A stretch of 49,571 nt of DNA from Dictyoglomus sp. GTDB lineage: Bacteria > Dictyoglomota > Dictyoglomia > Dictyoglomales > Dictyoglomaceae. A model generated the notes under the pieces. It saw only the letters and a program-made list of their open reading frames with translations, searched no databases and was not told where the DNA came from. Below are positions 9,052 through 18,148 of the stretch, piece by piece; positions within the stretch are counted from its first letter, which is position 1; each line of letters starts with the position of its first letter. Where the stretch lies: positions 1 to 49,571 of the forward strand of contig JANXBZ010000003.1 of assembly GCA_025060475.1 (NCBI GenBank), read 5' to 3'. A program made the translations under genes and the position numbers.

Positions 9052-10310
9052 TGTTTGATACTTTAATAAGAGCTTTTAAACTTCCTGATTTGAGAAAGAA
9101 AATACTATTTACATTGTTTATTTTTGCTGTATATAGATTTGGTGCTCATATACCAGTGCCAGGAGTAGATAGGGTTGCTTTGAGTAATTTATTTAAATCT
9201 CAAGGACTTCTTGGTTTTTTAGACTTATTTACAGGTGGAGCTCTTGCAAGATTTTCTATCTTTGCAATGGGTATTACTCCTTATATTAATGCTTCAATTA
9301 TGATGGAGCTTCTTACTGTAGTATTTCCTTCTTTAGGAGCACTAAAAAAGGAGGAAGATGGAAGAAGAAAACTTACTCGTTATGCAAGAAACTTAACGGT
9401 TCTTCTTGCAGCTATAGAGGCTTTTGGATTGACTATTTTTATGCATAATTATAAAGTAATTCCTCAGCTAACTCCTATATATGTTCTTACTACTGTAATT
9501 ACATTAACTGCGGGAACCACTTTTATAATGTGGTTAGGGGAACAAATTTCTCAATATGGCATAGGTAATGGTGTTTCTCTACTAATATTAGCATCTATTT
9601 TGGCACGTTTTCCTACTGATGTTGCAAGGACATTTTTGTTATTGCAAAGAGGTGAAATTGGGATTTTAAATGTAATAGTATTTTTTATATTGTTAATCGC
9701 AATAATTGTTGGAGTAGTGTGGGAAGAAAGTGCAGAAAGAAGGATTCCTGTTCAATACTCGCGAAGAGTGGTTGGAAGAAGGGTATATGGAGGACAATCT
9801 ACTTATTTACCTCTAAAATTAAATCAAGCAGGAGTTATTCCAATTATATTTGCAATTACTATTCTTATGATCCCTCCTACAATAGGACAGTTTGCTAATA
9901 TTCCATGGTTAAAAAATATACTTAATATTTTTTCTCCTAACTCCTTTCTATATCCCATATTTTATTTTCTTCTTGTTTTAGGTTTTACTTACTTTTATGC
10001 TTCTATTGTTTTTGACCCCAGTGAACTATCAGAAAACTTCAAAAAGTACGGGGGATTTATTCCCGGCGTAAGACCTGGTAAGCCTACGGAAGAATATCTG
10101 GCAAATACTTTAAATAGGTTAAACTTTTTTGGAGGGGTATTTTTAGGTTTGATTGCTTTAATACCTACCTTTATAGAGAGACTTACTGGAGTTACAGAGT
10201 TCCAATTAGGTGGAACAAGTATTCTTATTATGGTAGGTGTAATTTTAGATACAATTAAAACTTTAGAGGCTCAGATGATAATGAAAAGTTATGAGGGGTT
10301 TTTGAAATGA
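9051..10310 (+). CDS. secY: Protein translocase subunit SecY
   Basis: 419 residues and about ten hydrophobic helices. This is the channel subunit of the Sec translocon in the inner membrane, which moves unfolded proteins across or into the membrane with SecE, SecG and SecA. The N-terminal plug region (FRFGAHIPVPGVD-like) and the cytosolic loop with RRIPVQYSRR are conserved. GTG start with GAGGTG upstream inside rplO. It ends in an ATGA overlap with adk, the standard secY-adk order. Confidence 0.96.
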   Translation: MFDTLIRAFKLPDLRKKILFTLFIFAVYRFGAHIPVPGVDRVALSNLFKSQGLLGFLDLFTGGALARFSIFAMGITPYINASIMMELLTVVFPSLGALKKEEDGRRKLTRYARNLTVLLAAIEAFGLTIFMHNYKVIPQLTPIYVLTTVITLTAGTTFIMWLGEQISQYGIGNGVSLLILASILARFPTDVARTFLLLQRGEIGILNVIVFFILLIAIIVGVVWEESAERRIPVQYSRRVVGRRVYGGQSTYLPLKLNQAGVIPIIFAITILMIPPTIGQFANIPWLKNILNIFSPNSFLYPIFYFLLVLGFTYFYASIVFDPSELSENFKKYGGFIPGVRPGKPTEEYLANTLNRLNFFGGVFLGLIALIPTFIERLTGVTEFQLGGTSILIMVGVILDTIKTLEAQMIMKSYEGFLK

Positions 10311-10951
10311 GAGTATTAATATTTTTTGGACCTCCAGGTGCGGGTAAGGGAACTCATGCGAAGGAAATAAGTGGGATTTTAAATGTTCCTCATATTTCTA
10401 CAGGAGATATTTTTAGAGAAGCAGTAAAAAACGAAACATTTTTAGGAAAAAAGGTAAAGGAATATTTAGATGCAGGTAAATTAGTGCCTGACGATTTAGT
10501 TTGGGAAGTAGTTAAAGAAAGAATATCAAAGAAAGATTGTTCCTCTGGATTTATCTTGGATGGATATCCCCGGACAATTGTACAGGCAGAATACTTAAAG
10601 AAGTTTTTAGTTAATGCGGATATAAAGGTTATATATCTTAAAGTATCTGACGAGATTGTAATAAAGAGGTTAACATCTCGTAGAGTATGTAGGAATTGTG
10701 GTGCTATTTATAACTTAATATCTATGCCTCCTAAAGAAAATAATAAATGTGATTTATGTGGCGGAGAACTCTATCAAAGAAGCGATGATACAGAAGAGGT
10801 TATTAGAAAAAGGCTTGATACCTACTATAAAGAGAGTCAAGCATTATTGGAATATTATAAAAATGAAGGTATATTATATGAGGTAAATGGAGAAGAAAAT
10901 AAAGAGATAGTAACTAGAGAAATATTAAAGGTGGCTGGTAATGGGGCTTAA
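10307..10951 (+). CDS. adk: Adenylate kinase, zinc-lid type
   Basis: 214 residues. It catalyses ATP + AMP = 2 ADP in the cytosol. The P-loop GPPGAGKGT lies at residues 8-16 and the DGYPRT motif near 85-90. The lid domain carries four cysteines (C128, C131, C148, C151) that bind zinc, as in Gram-positive and thermophilic enzymes. It is coupled to secY by ATGA and overlaps map by 11 bases. Confidence 0.97.
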   Translation: MRVLIFFGPPGAGKGTHAKEISGILNVPHISTGDIFREAVKNETFLGKKVKEYLDAGKLVPDDLVWEVVKERISKKDCSSGFILDGYPRTIVQAEYLKKFLVNADIKVIYLKVSDEIVIKRLTSRRVCRNCGAIYNLISMPPKENNKCDLCGGELYQRSDDTEEVIRKRLDTYYKESQALLEYYKNEGILYEVNGEENKEIVTREILKVAGNGA

Positions 10952-11690
10952 AATTAGAGAGGAAATTGATAATATGAGAAAAGGAGGAAAAATTTTAGCT
11001 AGGATCTTTAAAGAATTAGAAAAATACATCCATGAAGGGGTATCAACTTACGAATTATCTCGTAAAGTGGAAAACTTAATTTATAAATATGGAGCAAAAC
11101 CTGCATTTAAAGGATATAGAGGATACCCAGAAGTAATCTGTGTTTCTATTAATGAGGAGATAGTCCATGGGATACCAAGAAAAAATAAAATATTGAAAAA
11201 TGGTGATATTGTAAGTATAGATATTGGATTAGAATATAATGGTTTTTACGTTGATTCAGCAAGAACCTATCCCATAGGAGAGGTTTCTCCTTTGGTTTTA
11301 AGACTTATAGAAGTTACGGAGTCTGCTTTATGGAAGGGTATAGAAAAGGCAAGAGTAGGTAACCATTTATCGGATATATCTTGGGCTATACAACAACATG
11401 TAGAAAAAAGTGGTTTTAGTATCATAAGGGATTTTACAGGACATGGTATAGGAAAGAATCTTCATGAACCGCCAAGTATACCTAATTTTGGGCCACCAGG
11501 ACAAGGTCCAATTTTAGAGGAAGGATTAGCATTAGCAATAGAACCTATGGTATCTATGGGAGATTACAGAGTAAAGATATTAGATGATGGATGGACTGCT
11601 ATTACTCTTGATGGAAGTCTCTCTGCTCATTTTGAACATACTGTGATAATAACTAAAAACGGTCCTGAAGTTTTAACTCAAGAGGAATAA
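10941..11690 (+). CDS. map: Methionine aminopeptidase, type I
   Basis: 249 residues. It removes the initiator methionine from nascent proteins. The metal ligands of the pita-bread fold are in place: D94, D105, H168, E201 and E232, with H77 as substrate-binding histidine. The short N-terminus shows type Ia without a zinc-finger extension. It overlaps the end of adk, and infA follows after 8 bases. Confidence 0.96.
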   Translation: MGLKIREEIDNMRKGGKILARIFKELEKYIHEGVSTYELSRKVENLIYKYGAKPAFKGYRGYPEVICVSINEEIVHGIPRKNKILKNGDIVSIDIGLEYNGFYVDSARTYPIGEVSPLVLRLIEVTESALWKGIEKARVGNHLSDISWAIQQHVEKSGFSIIRDFTGHGIGKNLHEPPSIPNFGPPGQGPILEEGLALAIEPMVSMGDYRVKILDDGWTAITLDGSLSAHFEHTVIITKNGPEVLTQEE

Positions 11691-11698
11691 GGGGATGT

Positions 11699-11947
11699 AT
11701 GACTAAGAAAGAAGTAATTGAGATTACAGGAACCGTTAAAGAAGCTTTACCAAATGCAACTTTCAAGGTAGAGCTTGATAATGGATTTGAAATATTAGCT
11801 TATGTATCTGGTAAAATGAGAATGAATTTTATAAGAGTTATGCCTGGGGATAGAGTTAAAGTAGAACTATCTCCTTACGATTTAACTAAAGGAAGAATTA
11901 TATATAGATTTTCATCAAGTAATAAGGAGGTTAAAGATGAAAGTTAG
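11699..11947 (+). CDS. infA: Translation initiation factor IF-1
   Basis: 82 residues, a single S1-like OB fold. The pattern [31 protein letters not shown], then [28 protein letters not shown], is characteristic. IF-1 occupies the A-site during initiation. The C-terminus has about ten extra residues ([11 protein letters not shown]) beyond the core, and these overlap the start of rpmJ. Confidence 0.95.
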   Translation: MTKKEVIEITGTVKEALPNATFKVELDNGFEILAYVSGKMRMNFIRVMPGDRVKVELSPYDLTKGRIIYRFSSSNKEVKDES

Positions 11948-12050
11948 AGCTTCTGTTAAGAAAATATGTGAAAAATGCAAAATTATAAGAAGAAAGGGTA
12001 GAGTGATGGTAATTTGTGAAAATCCAAGACATAAGCAAAAGCAAGGTTAA
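11937..12050 (+). CDS. rpmJ: 50S ribosomal protein L36
   Basis: 37 residues: [14 protein letters not shown], then [10 protein letters not shown] and NPRHKQKQG. The zinc ligands C11, C14, C27 and H32 show the zinc-containing paralogue. ATG follows AAGGAGG and overlaps the infA tail by 11 bases. The order map-infA-rpmJ-rpsM is the Firmicutes-like one. Confidence 0.95.
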   Translation: MKVRASVKKICEKCKIIRRKGRVMVICENPRHKQKQG

Positions 12051-12065
12051 GGAGGTGTCTAATAA

Positions 12066-12440
12066 ATGGCTCGTATTGCAGGAGTAGATTTACCAAAAGA
12101 TAAAAAAATTGATGTTGCCTTGACATATATTTATGGGATTGGGCGTACAACAAGTAAAAAAATTTTGGAGGTTACAAAAGTTGATCCAAATAAAAGGGTA
12201 AAAGATTTAACTGAGGAAGAAATAAGTAGATTACGTGAAGAAATTGAAAATAAATATAAAGTTGAAGGAGATTTAAGGCAAGAAGTAGCTTCTAATATTA
12301 GAAGGTTAATAGAAATTGGATGTTATAGAGGAATTAGACATAAACTTGGCTTACCAGTAAGAGGTCAGAGGACTCGTTGTAATGCCAGAACTAGAAAGGG
12401 TCCTCGTAAAACTGTAGGTGCAAAACGTAAGGAGAAATAA
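12066..12440 (+). CDS. rpsM: 30S ribosomal protein S13
   Basis: 124 residues. [29 protein letters not shown] and the C-terminal basic tail ([21 protein letters not shown]) identify S13, which contacts P-site tRNA and bridges to the 50S subunit. An AAGGAGG site lies upstream. Confidence 0.97.
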   Translation: MARIAGVDLPKDKKIDVALTYIYGIGRTTSKKILEVTKVDPNKRVKDLTEEEISRLREEIENKYKVEGDLRQEVASNIRRLIEIGCYRGIRHKLGLPVRGQRTRCNARTRKGPRKTVGAKRKEK

Positions 12441-12470
12441 AAACTTAAATTTCAGGAGGTTGAATAATTA

Positions 12471-12863
12471 ATGGCAAAGAAGAAAAGAGTTAGAGGGCCA
12501 AAAAGAGAAAAGAAAGTTATTCCTGAAGGAGTTGCTCATATAAGTGCTACATTTAATAATACAATTGTGACAATAACCGATCCTGCAGGAAATGTTGTTG
12601 CATGGGGTAGTGGTGGCACAGCTGGATTTAAAGGAACAAAAAAGGGAACGCCTTTTGCAGCACAACTCGCAGCTGAGATGGCAGCAAAAAAAGCTATGGA
12701 ATATGGAATGAAAAGAGTAGATGTATTAGTAAAAGGACCTGGTCCAGGAAGAGAAACTGCAATAAGATCTCTACAGGCTGCAGGTTTAGAAATTAATTTA
12801 ATTAAGGATGTTACTCCTATACCTCACAATGGATGTAGACCACCAAGAAGACGTAGAGTGTAA
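12471..12863 (+). CDS. rpsK: 30S ribosomal protein S11
   Basis: 130 residues. The [15 protein letters not shown] segment, GSRGTRK-like [14 protein letters not shown] and the end [18 protein letters not shown] are S11 hallmarks. It sits on the 30S platform near the E-site. The ribosome site CAGGAGG precedes the ATG. Confidence 0.97.
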   Translation: MAKKKRVRGPKREKKVIPEGVAHISATFNNTIVTITDPAGNVVAWGSGGTAGFKGTKKGTPFAAQLAAEMAAKKAMEYGMKRVDVLVKGPGPGRETAIRSLQAAGLEINLIKDVTPIPHNGCRPPRRRRV

Positions 12864-12880
12864 GAGGGAGGAAAGAAAAT

Positions 12881-13501
12881 ATGGCAAGATATACCGGTCC
12901 TGATTGTCGTTTATGCAGAAGAGAAGGAATTAAATTATTTCTTAAGGGGACAAAATGCTTTAGTAATAAGTGTCCCTTTGAGAGGAGAAAATCTGCTCCT
13001 GGTCAACATGGTAGAGCCCAAAGAAAACTTACAGAATATGGATTGAGATTGCGAGAAAAACAAAAACTAAAGAGAATCTATGGAGTATTGGAGAGACAAT
13101 TTAGAAGATACTTTGAAGAAGCATCTAAAGGAAAAGGAGTTACAGGTGAGAGACTTCTCCAAATTTTAGAAACTCGTTTAGACAATGTAGTTTATCGTCT
13201 TGGATGGGCTTTGAGTAGAGCTCAAGCAAGACAATTAGTTTTACACAGAAAAATTCTTGTAAATGGAAGAAAAGTGAATATACCATCATATAATGTTAAA
13301 GTGGGAGATATAATTGAAGTTGCAGAAAAAGATCTTATTCCTGTCCAAGAAGCTCTTGAGACTTTTTCTAATAAACATGTTCCTTCCTGGTTAGAAGTAG
13401 ATAATGAGAATCTAAAAGGTAGAATTCTGAGATTGCCTACAAGAGAAGAAATAGATGTTCCTGTACAAGAGCAATTAGTTGTTGAGTTCTACTCTCGTTA
13501 A
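12881..13501 (+). CDS. rpsD: 30S ribosomal protein S4
   Basis: 206 residues. The N-terminal CRLCRREG and CFSNKC cysteines form a zinc site (the C+ form). The S4 RNA-binding domain follows near residues 95-155 ([31 protein letters not shown]). S4 nucleates 30S assembly and in E. coli represses the alpha operon. Confidence 0.96.
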   Translation: MARYTGPDCRLCRREGIKLFLKGTKCFSNKCPFERRKSAPGQHGRAQRKLTEYGLRLREKQKLKRIYGVLERQFRRYFEEASKGKGVTGERLLQILETRLDNVVYRLGWALSRAQARQLVLHRKILVNGRKVNIPSYNVKVGDIIEVAEKDLIPVQEALETFSNKHVPSWLEVDNENLKGRILRLPTREEIDVPVQEQLVVEFYSR

Positions 13502-13514
13502 GGAGGTAGATAAA

Positions 13515-14471
13515 TTGATTGAAGAAACAAGGAAAGTTTTTATTGAGGAATTAAATGAAACTTATGGAAGATTTATAATAGAACCTTTAGAGAGAGGCTT
13601 TGGATGGACTATTGGTAACTCTCTTAGAAGAATATTACTATCTTCTATTGAAGGGGCAGCAGTTACAGCAGTGAAAATAGAAGGAATAAGGCATGAGTTA
13701 GATGTTTATAAAGGAATGAAAGAAGATATTTTAGAAGTTTTATTGAATCTTAAAAAAATAGTGGTAAAGATTGAAGATAACGAAACACATATTCTTCAAC
13801 TAAATGTTGTAGGTCCAAAAGTGGTTAAAGCAGAAGATTTTAAAGCTCCCTCTAATGTAAAAATAATAAATCCTGATTTAGTGATTGCTACTTTAGTAGA
13901 AGAGGTTCCTCTATATATGGAAGTAGAAGTAAGAAAAGGAAAAGGCTATGTATCTGCAGAGGAGAATAAAGTTCCAGGACAGCCCATTGGTGTTATAAAT
14001 TTAGACTCTATCTTTTCACCTGTAAAAAAAGTAAGTTATGAGGTAGAAAAAACAAGGGTTGGAAGAAGAACAGATTTAGATCGTCTAGTAATAAATATTT
14101 GGACCAATGGAGCTCTTTCTCCAGATGTTGCTTTAAAAGAAGCAGCTAAAATTTTAATGGATCATGCAAAATTTATTTTAGAGCAGGACTTTTCCTTCTC
14201 AGAGATAAAGAAAGAGGAATCACCTTTTATTAAAGAAGAAGAAAAGAAGATTTTGACATTGGAAGATTTAGGCTTGTCTACTCGTGCTTACAATGCATTA
14301 AGAATGGCAGGAATTCATACTATAGATGAACTACTCTCTAAAACAGAACAAGAGTTAATTAATATAAAAAACTTTGGACAAAAATCTCTTCAAGAACTCA
14401 AAGAAAAATTAAAGGAAAAAGGTTATTCGTTATCTAGTACGAAAGGAGAGGAATCTGATGAGACATCGTAA
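13515..14471 (+). CDS. rpoA: RNA polymerase alpha subunit
   Basis: 318 residues from TTG, about 8 bases after a consensus AAGGAGG that spans the rpsD stop. The frame is open further upstream, but only inside rpsD. The N-terminal dimerisation domain (GRFIIEPLERGFGWTIGNSLRRILLSS) and C-terminal DNA-binding domain (ILTLEDLGLSTRAYNALRMAGIHTI) are complete, joined by an acidic linker near residues 228-245. It overlaps rplQ by 14 bases. Confidence 0.95.
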   Translation: MIEETRKVFIEELNETYGRFIIEPLERGFGWTIGNSLRRILLSSIEGAAVTAVKIEGIRHELDVYKGMKEDILEVLLNLKKIVVKIEDNETHILQLNVVGPKVVKAEDFKAPSNVKIINPDLVIATLVEEVPLYMEVEVRKGKGYVSAEENKVPGQPIGVINLDSIFSPVKKVSYEVEKTRVGRRTDLDRLVINIWTNGALSPDVALKEAAKILMDHAKFILEQDFSFSEIKKEESPFIKEEEKKILTLEDLGLSTRAYNALRMAGIHTIDELLSKTEQELINIKNFGQKSLQELKEKLKEKGYSLSSTKGEESDETS

Positions 14472-14808
14472 AGCATATAGAAAATTAAGTAAACCCACGC
14501 CTCAAAGAAAGGCATTATTGAAGGCTTTATTACTTTCCTTTTTTAAACATGGAAAAATTATAACTACTTATCCAAGAGCAAAAGAACTTACTCCTTTAGC
14601 GGAAAAAATTATTACTTTAGCCAAAAAAGACACTATACACAATCGTAGACTGGTTTATAGTTGGATTCAAGATAGAGAAATTGTTAGAAAGATATTTACT
14701 GAAATCGCACCTAAGTATCAACAAAGGAATGGGGGATATACAAGAGTATTGAAAGCAAGTATACGTAGAGGTGATGCAGCTCAAGAAGCAGTAGTTGAAT
14801 TAGTGTAA
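14458..14808 (+). CDS. rplQ: 50S ribosomal protein L17
   Basis: 116 residues. MRHRKAYRKLSKPTPQRKALLKAL and the end YTRVLKASIRRGDAAQEAVVEL are typical. L17 lies near the tunnel exit. The start is within the last codons of rpoA behind an AGGAGAGG site. The next gene begins directly after its stop codon. Confidence 0.97.
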   Translation: MRHRKAYRKLSKPTPQRKALLKALLLSFFKHGKIITTYPRAKELTPLAEKIITLAKKDTIHNRRLVYSWIQDREIVRKIFTEIAPKYQQRNGGYTRVLKASIRRGDAAQEAVVELV

Positions 14809-15627
14809 ATGATAGAACTTAGAAAAGTAACCTTTGTTTATAGAGATGAAATTATAAAGGAGAAGGTAGCAATTAAGAATTTTAACTTGGAAATACCTTC
14901 TCCTTCTTTTTTAGCTATAGTAGGAGCAAATGGTTCTGGTAAATCTACCTTAGCACGTCTTATAAATGGACTCTTAATTCCTACATATGGAGATGTAATT
15001 GTAGATGGCATAAATACAAAAGATGAAGCTAGAATTTGGGAAATAAGACAAAAAGTTGGTTTAGTTTTTCAAAATCCAGATAACCAAATTATAGGTATGA
15101 CTGTAGAAGAGGATGTAGCTTTTGGTTGTGAAAATCTAGGATTATCTCCTAAAGAGATTGAGGAAAGGATAGAATTTGCTCTTTCTTCTGTAGGTATGAA
15201 AGAATATAGGAATTATCCTCCTCATTTATTATCTGGTGGACAAAAACAACGAGTTGCTATAGCTAGTGTCTTAGCAATGCTTCCTAAATATATCATTTTG
15301 GATGAACCTACAACTATGCTAGATCTTAAAGGGAGAAGAGAAATATTGAATATTATAAAAAACCTTTATGAAAAAGAAAAAATTTCTATAATATTAATTA
15401 CCCACAACATGGAAGAGGTTATTTTAGCAGAAAAGGTTATAATATTAGATAATGGAGAAATGAAATTTATAGGAACCCCAAAAGAGGTTTTTACTTTATA
15501 TTCTGAAATTATCAAATGGGGTTTAGATTTACCTTTAGTTACTAAATTATCAAAGATTCTTAAAGATAAAGGAGCAGATATTTATTATCCTATCTTGACT
15601 ATTGAGGAGCTTAAAGAATGTCTTTGA
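14809..15627 (+). CDS. ecfA1: ECF transporter ATPase A1
   Basis: 272 residues. ABC ATPase of the energy-coupling factor (ECF) vitamin and metal importers. Walker A GANGSGKST at 39-47, Q-loop VFQNPDNQ near 86-93, signature LSGGQKQR at 141-148, Walker B YIILDEPT at 161-168 and H199. The FQNPDNQ motif is characteristic of EcfA1. It sits directly between rplQ and ecfA2, the conserved position in Firmicutes, and has no gap after rplQ, so it is co-transcribed with the alpha operon. Confidence 0.93.
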   Translation: MIELRKVTFVYRDEIIKEKVAIKNFNLEIPSPSFLAIVGANGSGKSTLARLINGLLIPTYGDVIVDGINTKDEARIWEIRQKVGLVFQNPDNQIIGMTVEEDVAFGCENLGLSPKEIEERIEFALSSVGMKEYRNYPPHLLSGGQKQRVAIASVLAMLPKYIILDEPTTMLDLKGRREILNIIKNLYEKEKISIILITHNMEEVILAEKVIILDNGEMKFIGTPKEVFTLYSEIIKWGLDLPLVTKLSKILKDKGADIYYPILTIEELKECL

Positions 15628-16478
15628 TTTTTTTAGATAACGTAAGTTTCTATTATTTAAAAAATACTCCTTTAGAAAGATTAGCCTTAAAAGAAATTTC
15701 TCTCTCTATTAATGAGGGAGAAAGAATAGGAATTATTGGTGAAACGGGCTCAGGAAAATCTACATTAATACAATTATTTAATGGACTCTTACAACCTACA
15801 GAAGGAAAGGTATATTTAAAAGGAAAAGATATAAGAGAATGGTCTATGAAAGAGATATGTAGAATTATAGGCTTAGTTTTTCAATATCCTGAGCATCAAC
15901 TATTTGGAGAAACTGTTTTTGAAGAAGTTGCTTTTGGTCCAAGAAATATAGGTTTTAAAGAGGAAGAAATAGAAGATACTGTTAAGAAAGCTTTGGATGT
16001 TGTTGGTTTAAACTATGAAATAATTAAAGAGAGATCTCCCTTTTCTTTATCTGGTGGAGAAAAAAGGAGATTAGCCATTGCAAGTATTTTAGCTATGGAT
16101 CCTGAAGTTCTAGTTTTAGATGAACCTACCGCAAACTTAGATCCGCGAGGAAAGAGAGAATTAATGCAATATTTAAACAGGTGGACGAGGAAAAATAAAA
16201 CTTTGATTATAGTTTCTCATGATTTAGACGAGATTATTCCCTTAATAAAAAGAGTAATAATATTACATAAAGGAAAAATTATTTTAGATGGATCCATTGA
16301 TTTTCTCTTTAGAGAGAAACAAAAGTTAATTGAAATCGGTTTAGATCTTCCTCAAATTCTTCAGATTATAAAAATTCTAGAGGAAAAAGGCTATCCTGTT
16401 GAAGGATATATGACATTAAATGAGATCGTGGAAATAATTCTTGCGTATAAGGGGTACTTGGCATCATGGAAGCATTGA
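15618..16478 (+). CDS. ecfA2: ECF transporter ATPase A2
   Basis: 286 residues. Second ABC ATPase of the ECF module, expected to form a heterodimer with EcfA1 on the cytosolic face. Walker A GETGSGKST at 41-49, FQYPEHQLFGETV (the EcfA2-type Q-loop), signature LSGGEKRR at 144-151, Walker B VLVLDEPT. It overlaps ecfA1 by 10 bases and ecfT by 13. Confidence 0.93.
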   Translation: MSLIFLDNVSFYYLKNTPLERLALKEISLSINEGERIGIIGETGSGKSTLIQLFNGLLQPTEGKVYLKGKDIREWSMKEICRIIGLVFQYPEHQLFGETVFEEVAFGPRNIGFKEEEIEDTVKKALDVVGLNYEIIKERSPFSLSGGEKRRLAIASILAMDPEVLVLDEPTANLDPRGKRELMQYLNRWTRKNKTLIIVSHDLDEIIPLIKRVIILHKGKIILDGSIDFLFREKQKLIEIGLDLPQILQIIKILEEKGYPVEGYMTLNEIVEIILAYKGYLASWKH

Positions 16479-17266
16479 AGACCTTTCCATTAGGTCAATA
16501 TATACCAGGAAACTCTTTTTTACATTCCTTAGATCCCCGAGCTAAATTGATATCGTCCTTTTGGTTAATAATACTTCTTTTTCTTTTAAAGCTAAATATT
16601 TCTTACTTAATATTCTTTTTTTTCTTAGTCTCAGAAGTTTTAATCTCTAAAATTCCTTTAAAATATTTTATTCGAAGCTTAAAGCCCTTGTATTTTTTAA
16701 TAGCGTTTACTTTTACTCTACATCTCTTTTTTGGAGAAGAAGGAGGAAAAGTTTTTTTTAGATATGGAATTTTCCACATAACTGAGAAAGGAATTCAAAT
16801 GGCTGTGTTCATGTCTACAAGACTTATTTTTTTAGTTATAATTACTTCTCTTTTGACTCTAACTACTTCTATCTTAGAATTAGCGCATGGTTTAGAAGAT
16901 ATTTTAAAACCTCTTAATTATGTCAGATTTCCTGTACATGAATTTTCAATGATGATGACTATTGCTTTAAGATTTGTACCAACTCTTTTAGAGGAAACAG
17001 ATAAAATAATAAAGGCTCAGAAATCTCGAGGTGCAGAATTTGGAAAAGGAAGTCTTATTGAACAGGCCAGAAAACTGCTACCTATTATTATTCCTCTTTT
17101 TCTTAGCGCTTTTAGAAGGGCTGGAGAATTGGCAGAAGCGATGGAAGCACGGGGATATAGAGGGGGAAAGGGTAGAACTCGTTATAAAAAATTAACTTGG
17201 GAAATGAAAGAAAATCTTTATATTTCTTTTATAATTATTTTTTCAGTATTTCTATTAAGTCTGTGA
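16466..17266 (+). CDS. ecfT: ECF transporter transmembrane protein T
   Basis: 266 residues. Several hydrophobic helices fill the N-terminal half. The cytosolic coupling region carries two short Ala-Arg-Gly-type motifs (KAQKSRGAEF and EAMEARGYRGG) that contact the two ATPases. No substrate-binding S component is encoded nearby, so this is a shared, group II ECF core that would serve S proteins made elsewhere. Its stop overlaps the truA start as ATGA. Confidence 0.92.
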   Translation: MEALKTFPLGQYIPGNSFLHSLDPRAKLISSFWLIILLFLLKLNISYLIFFFFLVSEVLISKIPLKYFIRSLKPLYFLIAFTFTLHLFFGEEGGKVFFRYGIFHITEKGIQMAVFMSTRLIFLVIITSLLTLTTSILELAHGLEDILKPLNYVRFPVHEFSMMMTIALRFVPTLLEETDKIIKAQKSRGAEFGKGSLIEQARKLLPIIIPLFLSAFRRAGELAEAMEARGYRGGKGRTRYKKLTWEMKENLYISFIIIFSVFLLSL

Positions 17267-18009
17267 TGATGTACAATTGGAAATTGACTATTGCTTATTT
17301 AGGAAAAAACTTTTATGGATTTCAGAAACAACCAGGCAAAAGAACAGTTCAAGGAGTTTTAGAAAAAATATTAAGAGATATTTTCCAGGAGGATATAAAA
17401 GTTTTTGGAGCAGGAAGAACTGATGCAGGAGTTCATGCATTGAATCAAATAGTAAGTTTTAAATCTTTGAAAAACTGGGACTTAGATAAGCTAAGACGTG
17501 CAATAAGCTCTCTTCTGCCTGAAGATATAATTTTAAAAAACATTGAGAGAGTTGATGAAAGTTTTCATGCAAGATATAGTGCAAAAAGCAAGTCATATAT
17601 TTATATTATATATAATTGTGAAATTCCTTCATTATTCTTAAAAGATTTTGTCTGGTGGATCAAATATCCTTTAAATAAAGAAATCTTATCTACTTCAGCA
17701 AGATTACTTTTAGGGAAACATAATTTTATTAATTTTTGTATACAAGAAGGAAATAAAGACACAGTAGTTGAAATTGAAAATTGTTTCTGGAAATTTTATG
17801 GTCATTTTTTAATTTTTTATATTTCTGCTTCTCACTTTTTATGGAAAATGGTAAGATTCTTGGTAGGAGGTATGGTAGAATTAGGATGTGGAAGAAAGAA
17901 GATTGATGAATGGATTTCCTACTTAGAAAGAAAATTTGATAGAAGATTTTCTACTTGTGCTCCACCCCAAGGTTTATATCTTTTTGATGTAAAATATGAC
18001 AATCTATAA
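17266..18009 (+). CDS. truA: tRNA pseudouridine(38-40) synthase
   Basis: 247 residues from the ATG that overlaps the ecfT stop; a second ATG one codon later is equally possible. The frame is open upstream only inside ecfT. The enzyme isomerises uridines 38-40 in the tRNA anticodon arm. The catalytic Asp53 lies in GAGRTDAGVHA, and the YYRYIIYN-like segment (KSYIYIIYN) follows. It closes the superoperon, and no clear terminator hairpin follows it. Confidence 0.93.
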   Translation: MMYNWKLTIAYLGKNFYGFQKQPGKRTVQGVLEKILRDIFQEDIKVFGAGRTDAGVHALNQIVSFKSLKNWDLDKLRRAISSLLPEDIILKNIERVDESFHARYSAKSKSYIYIIYNCEIPSLFLKDFVWWIKYPLNKEILSTSARLLLGKHNFINFCIQEGNKDTVVEIENCFWKFYGHFLIFYISASHFLWKMVRFLVGGMVELGCGRKKIDEWISYLERKFDRRFSTCAPPQGLYLFDVKYDNL

Positions 18010-18093
18010 ATTAAGAGATAATTCTACATAGGGAAACTTTTTACCACTTTAAAAAGCTTATTAAAATTTCTGCTGATTTAATATTTTTTTAAA

Positions 18094-18109
18094 AATTTTT
18101 TGTTATAAT
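18094..18109 (+). promoter_or_regulatory. Extended -10 promoter for the ABC importer operon
   Basis: TGTTATAAT at 18101-18109 is an extended -10 element (TG, one base, TATAAT) with a poor -35 region upstream. It lies 40 bases before the TTG start at 18149, and transcription would begin near 18116. The 16 bases 18094-18109 recur exactly at 28308-28323. Identification is by pattern only. Confidence 0.6.
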
Positions 18110-18112
18110 CTA

Positions 18113-18130
18113 TCGTGAAAAAAATAACGA
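18113..18130. promoter_or_regulatory. Candidate Rex operator before the ABC importer
   Basis: TCGTGA, six A, TAACGA: an inverted repeat of two 6-base half-sites around a 6-base spacer. It begins 4 bases after the -10 element and so covers the expected transcription start. The layout matches the known Rex site (TTGTKA, six bases, TMACAA) with one changed base per half-site. The same geometry occurs twice at 28108-28139 before the hydrogenase operon that ends in rex. The assignment to Rex is inferred. Confidence 0.5.
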
Positions 18131-18148
18131 TTTTATGGAGGTGAAATT

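Noticed and set aside
18010-18148. Thiamine (TPP) riboswitch before the ABC importer
   Set aside because: No CTGAGA or other conserved TPP-box sequence in the short leader.
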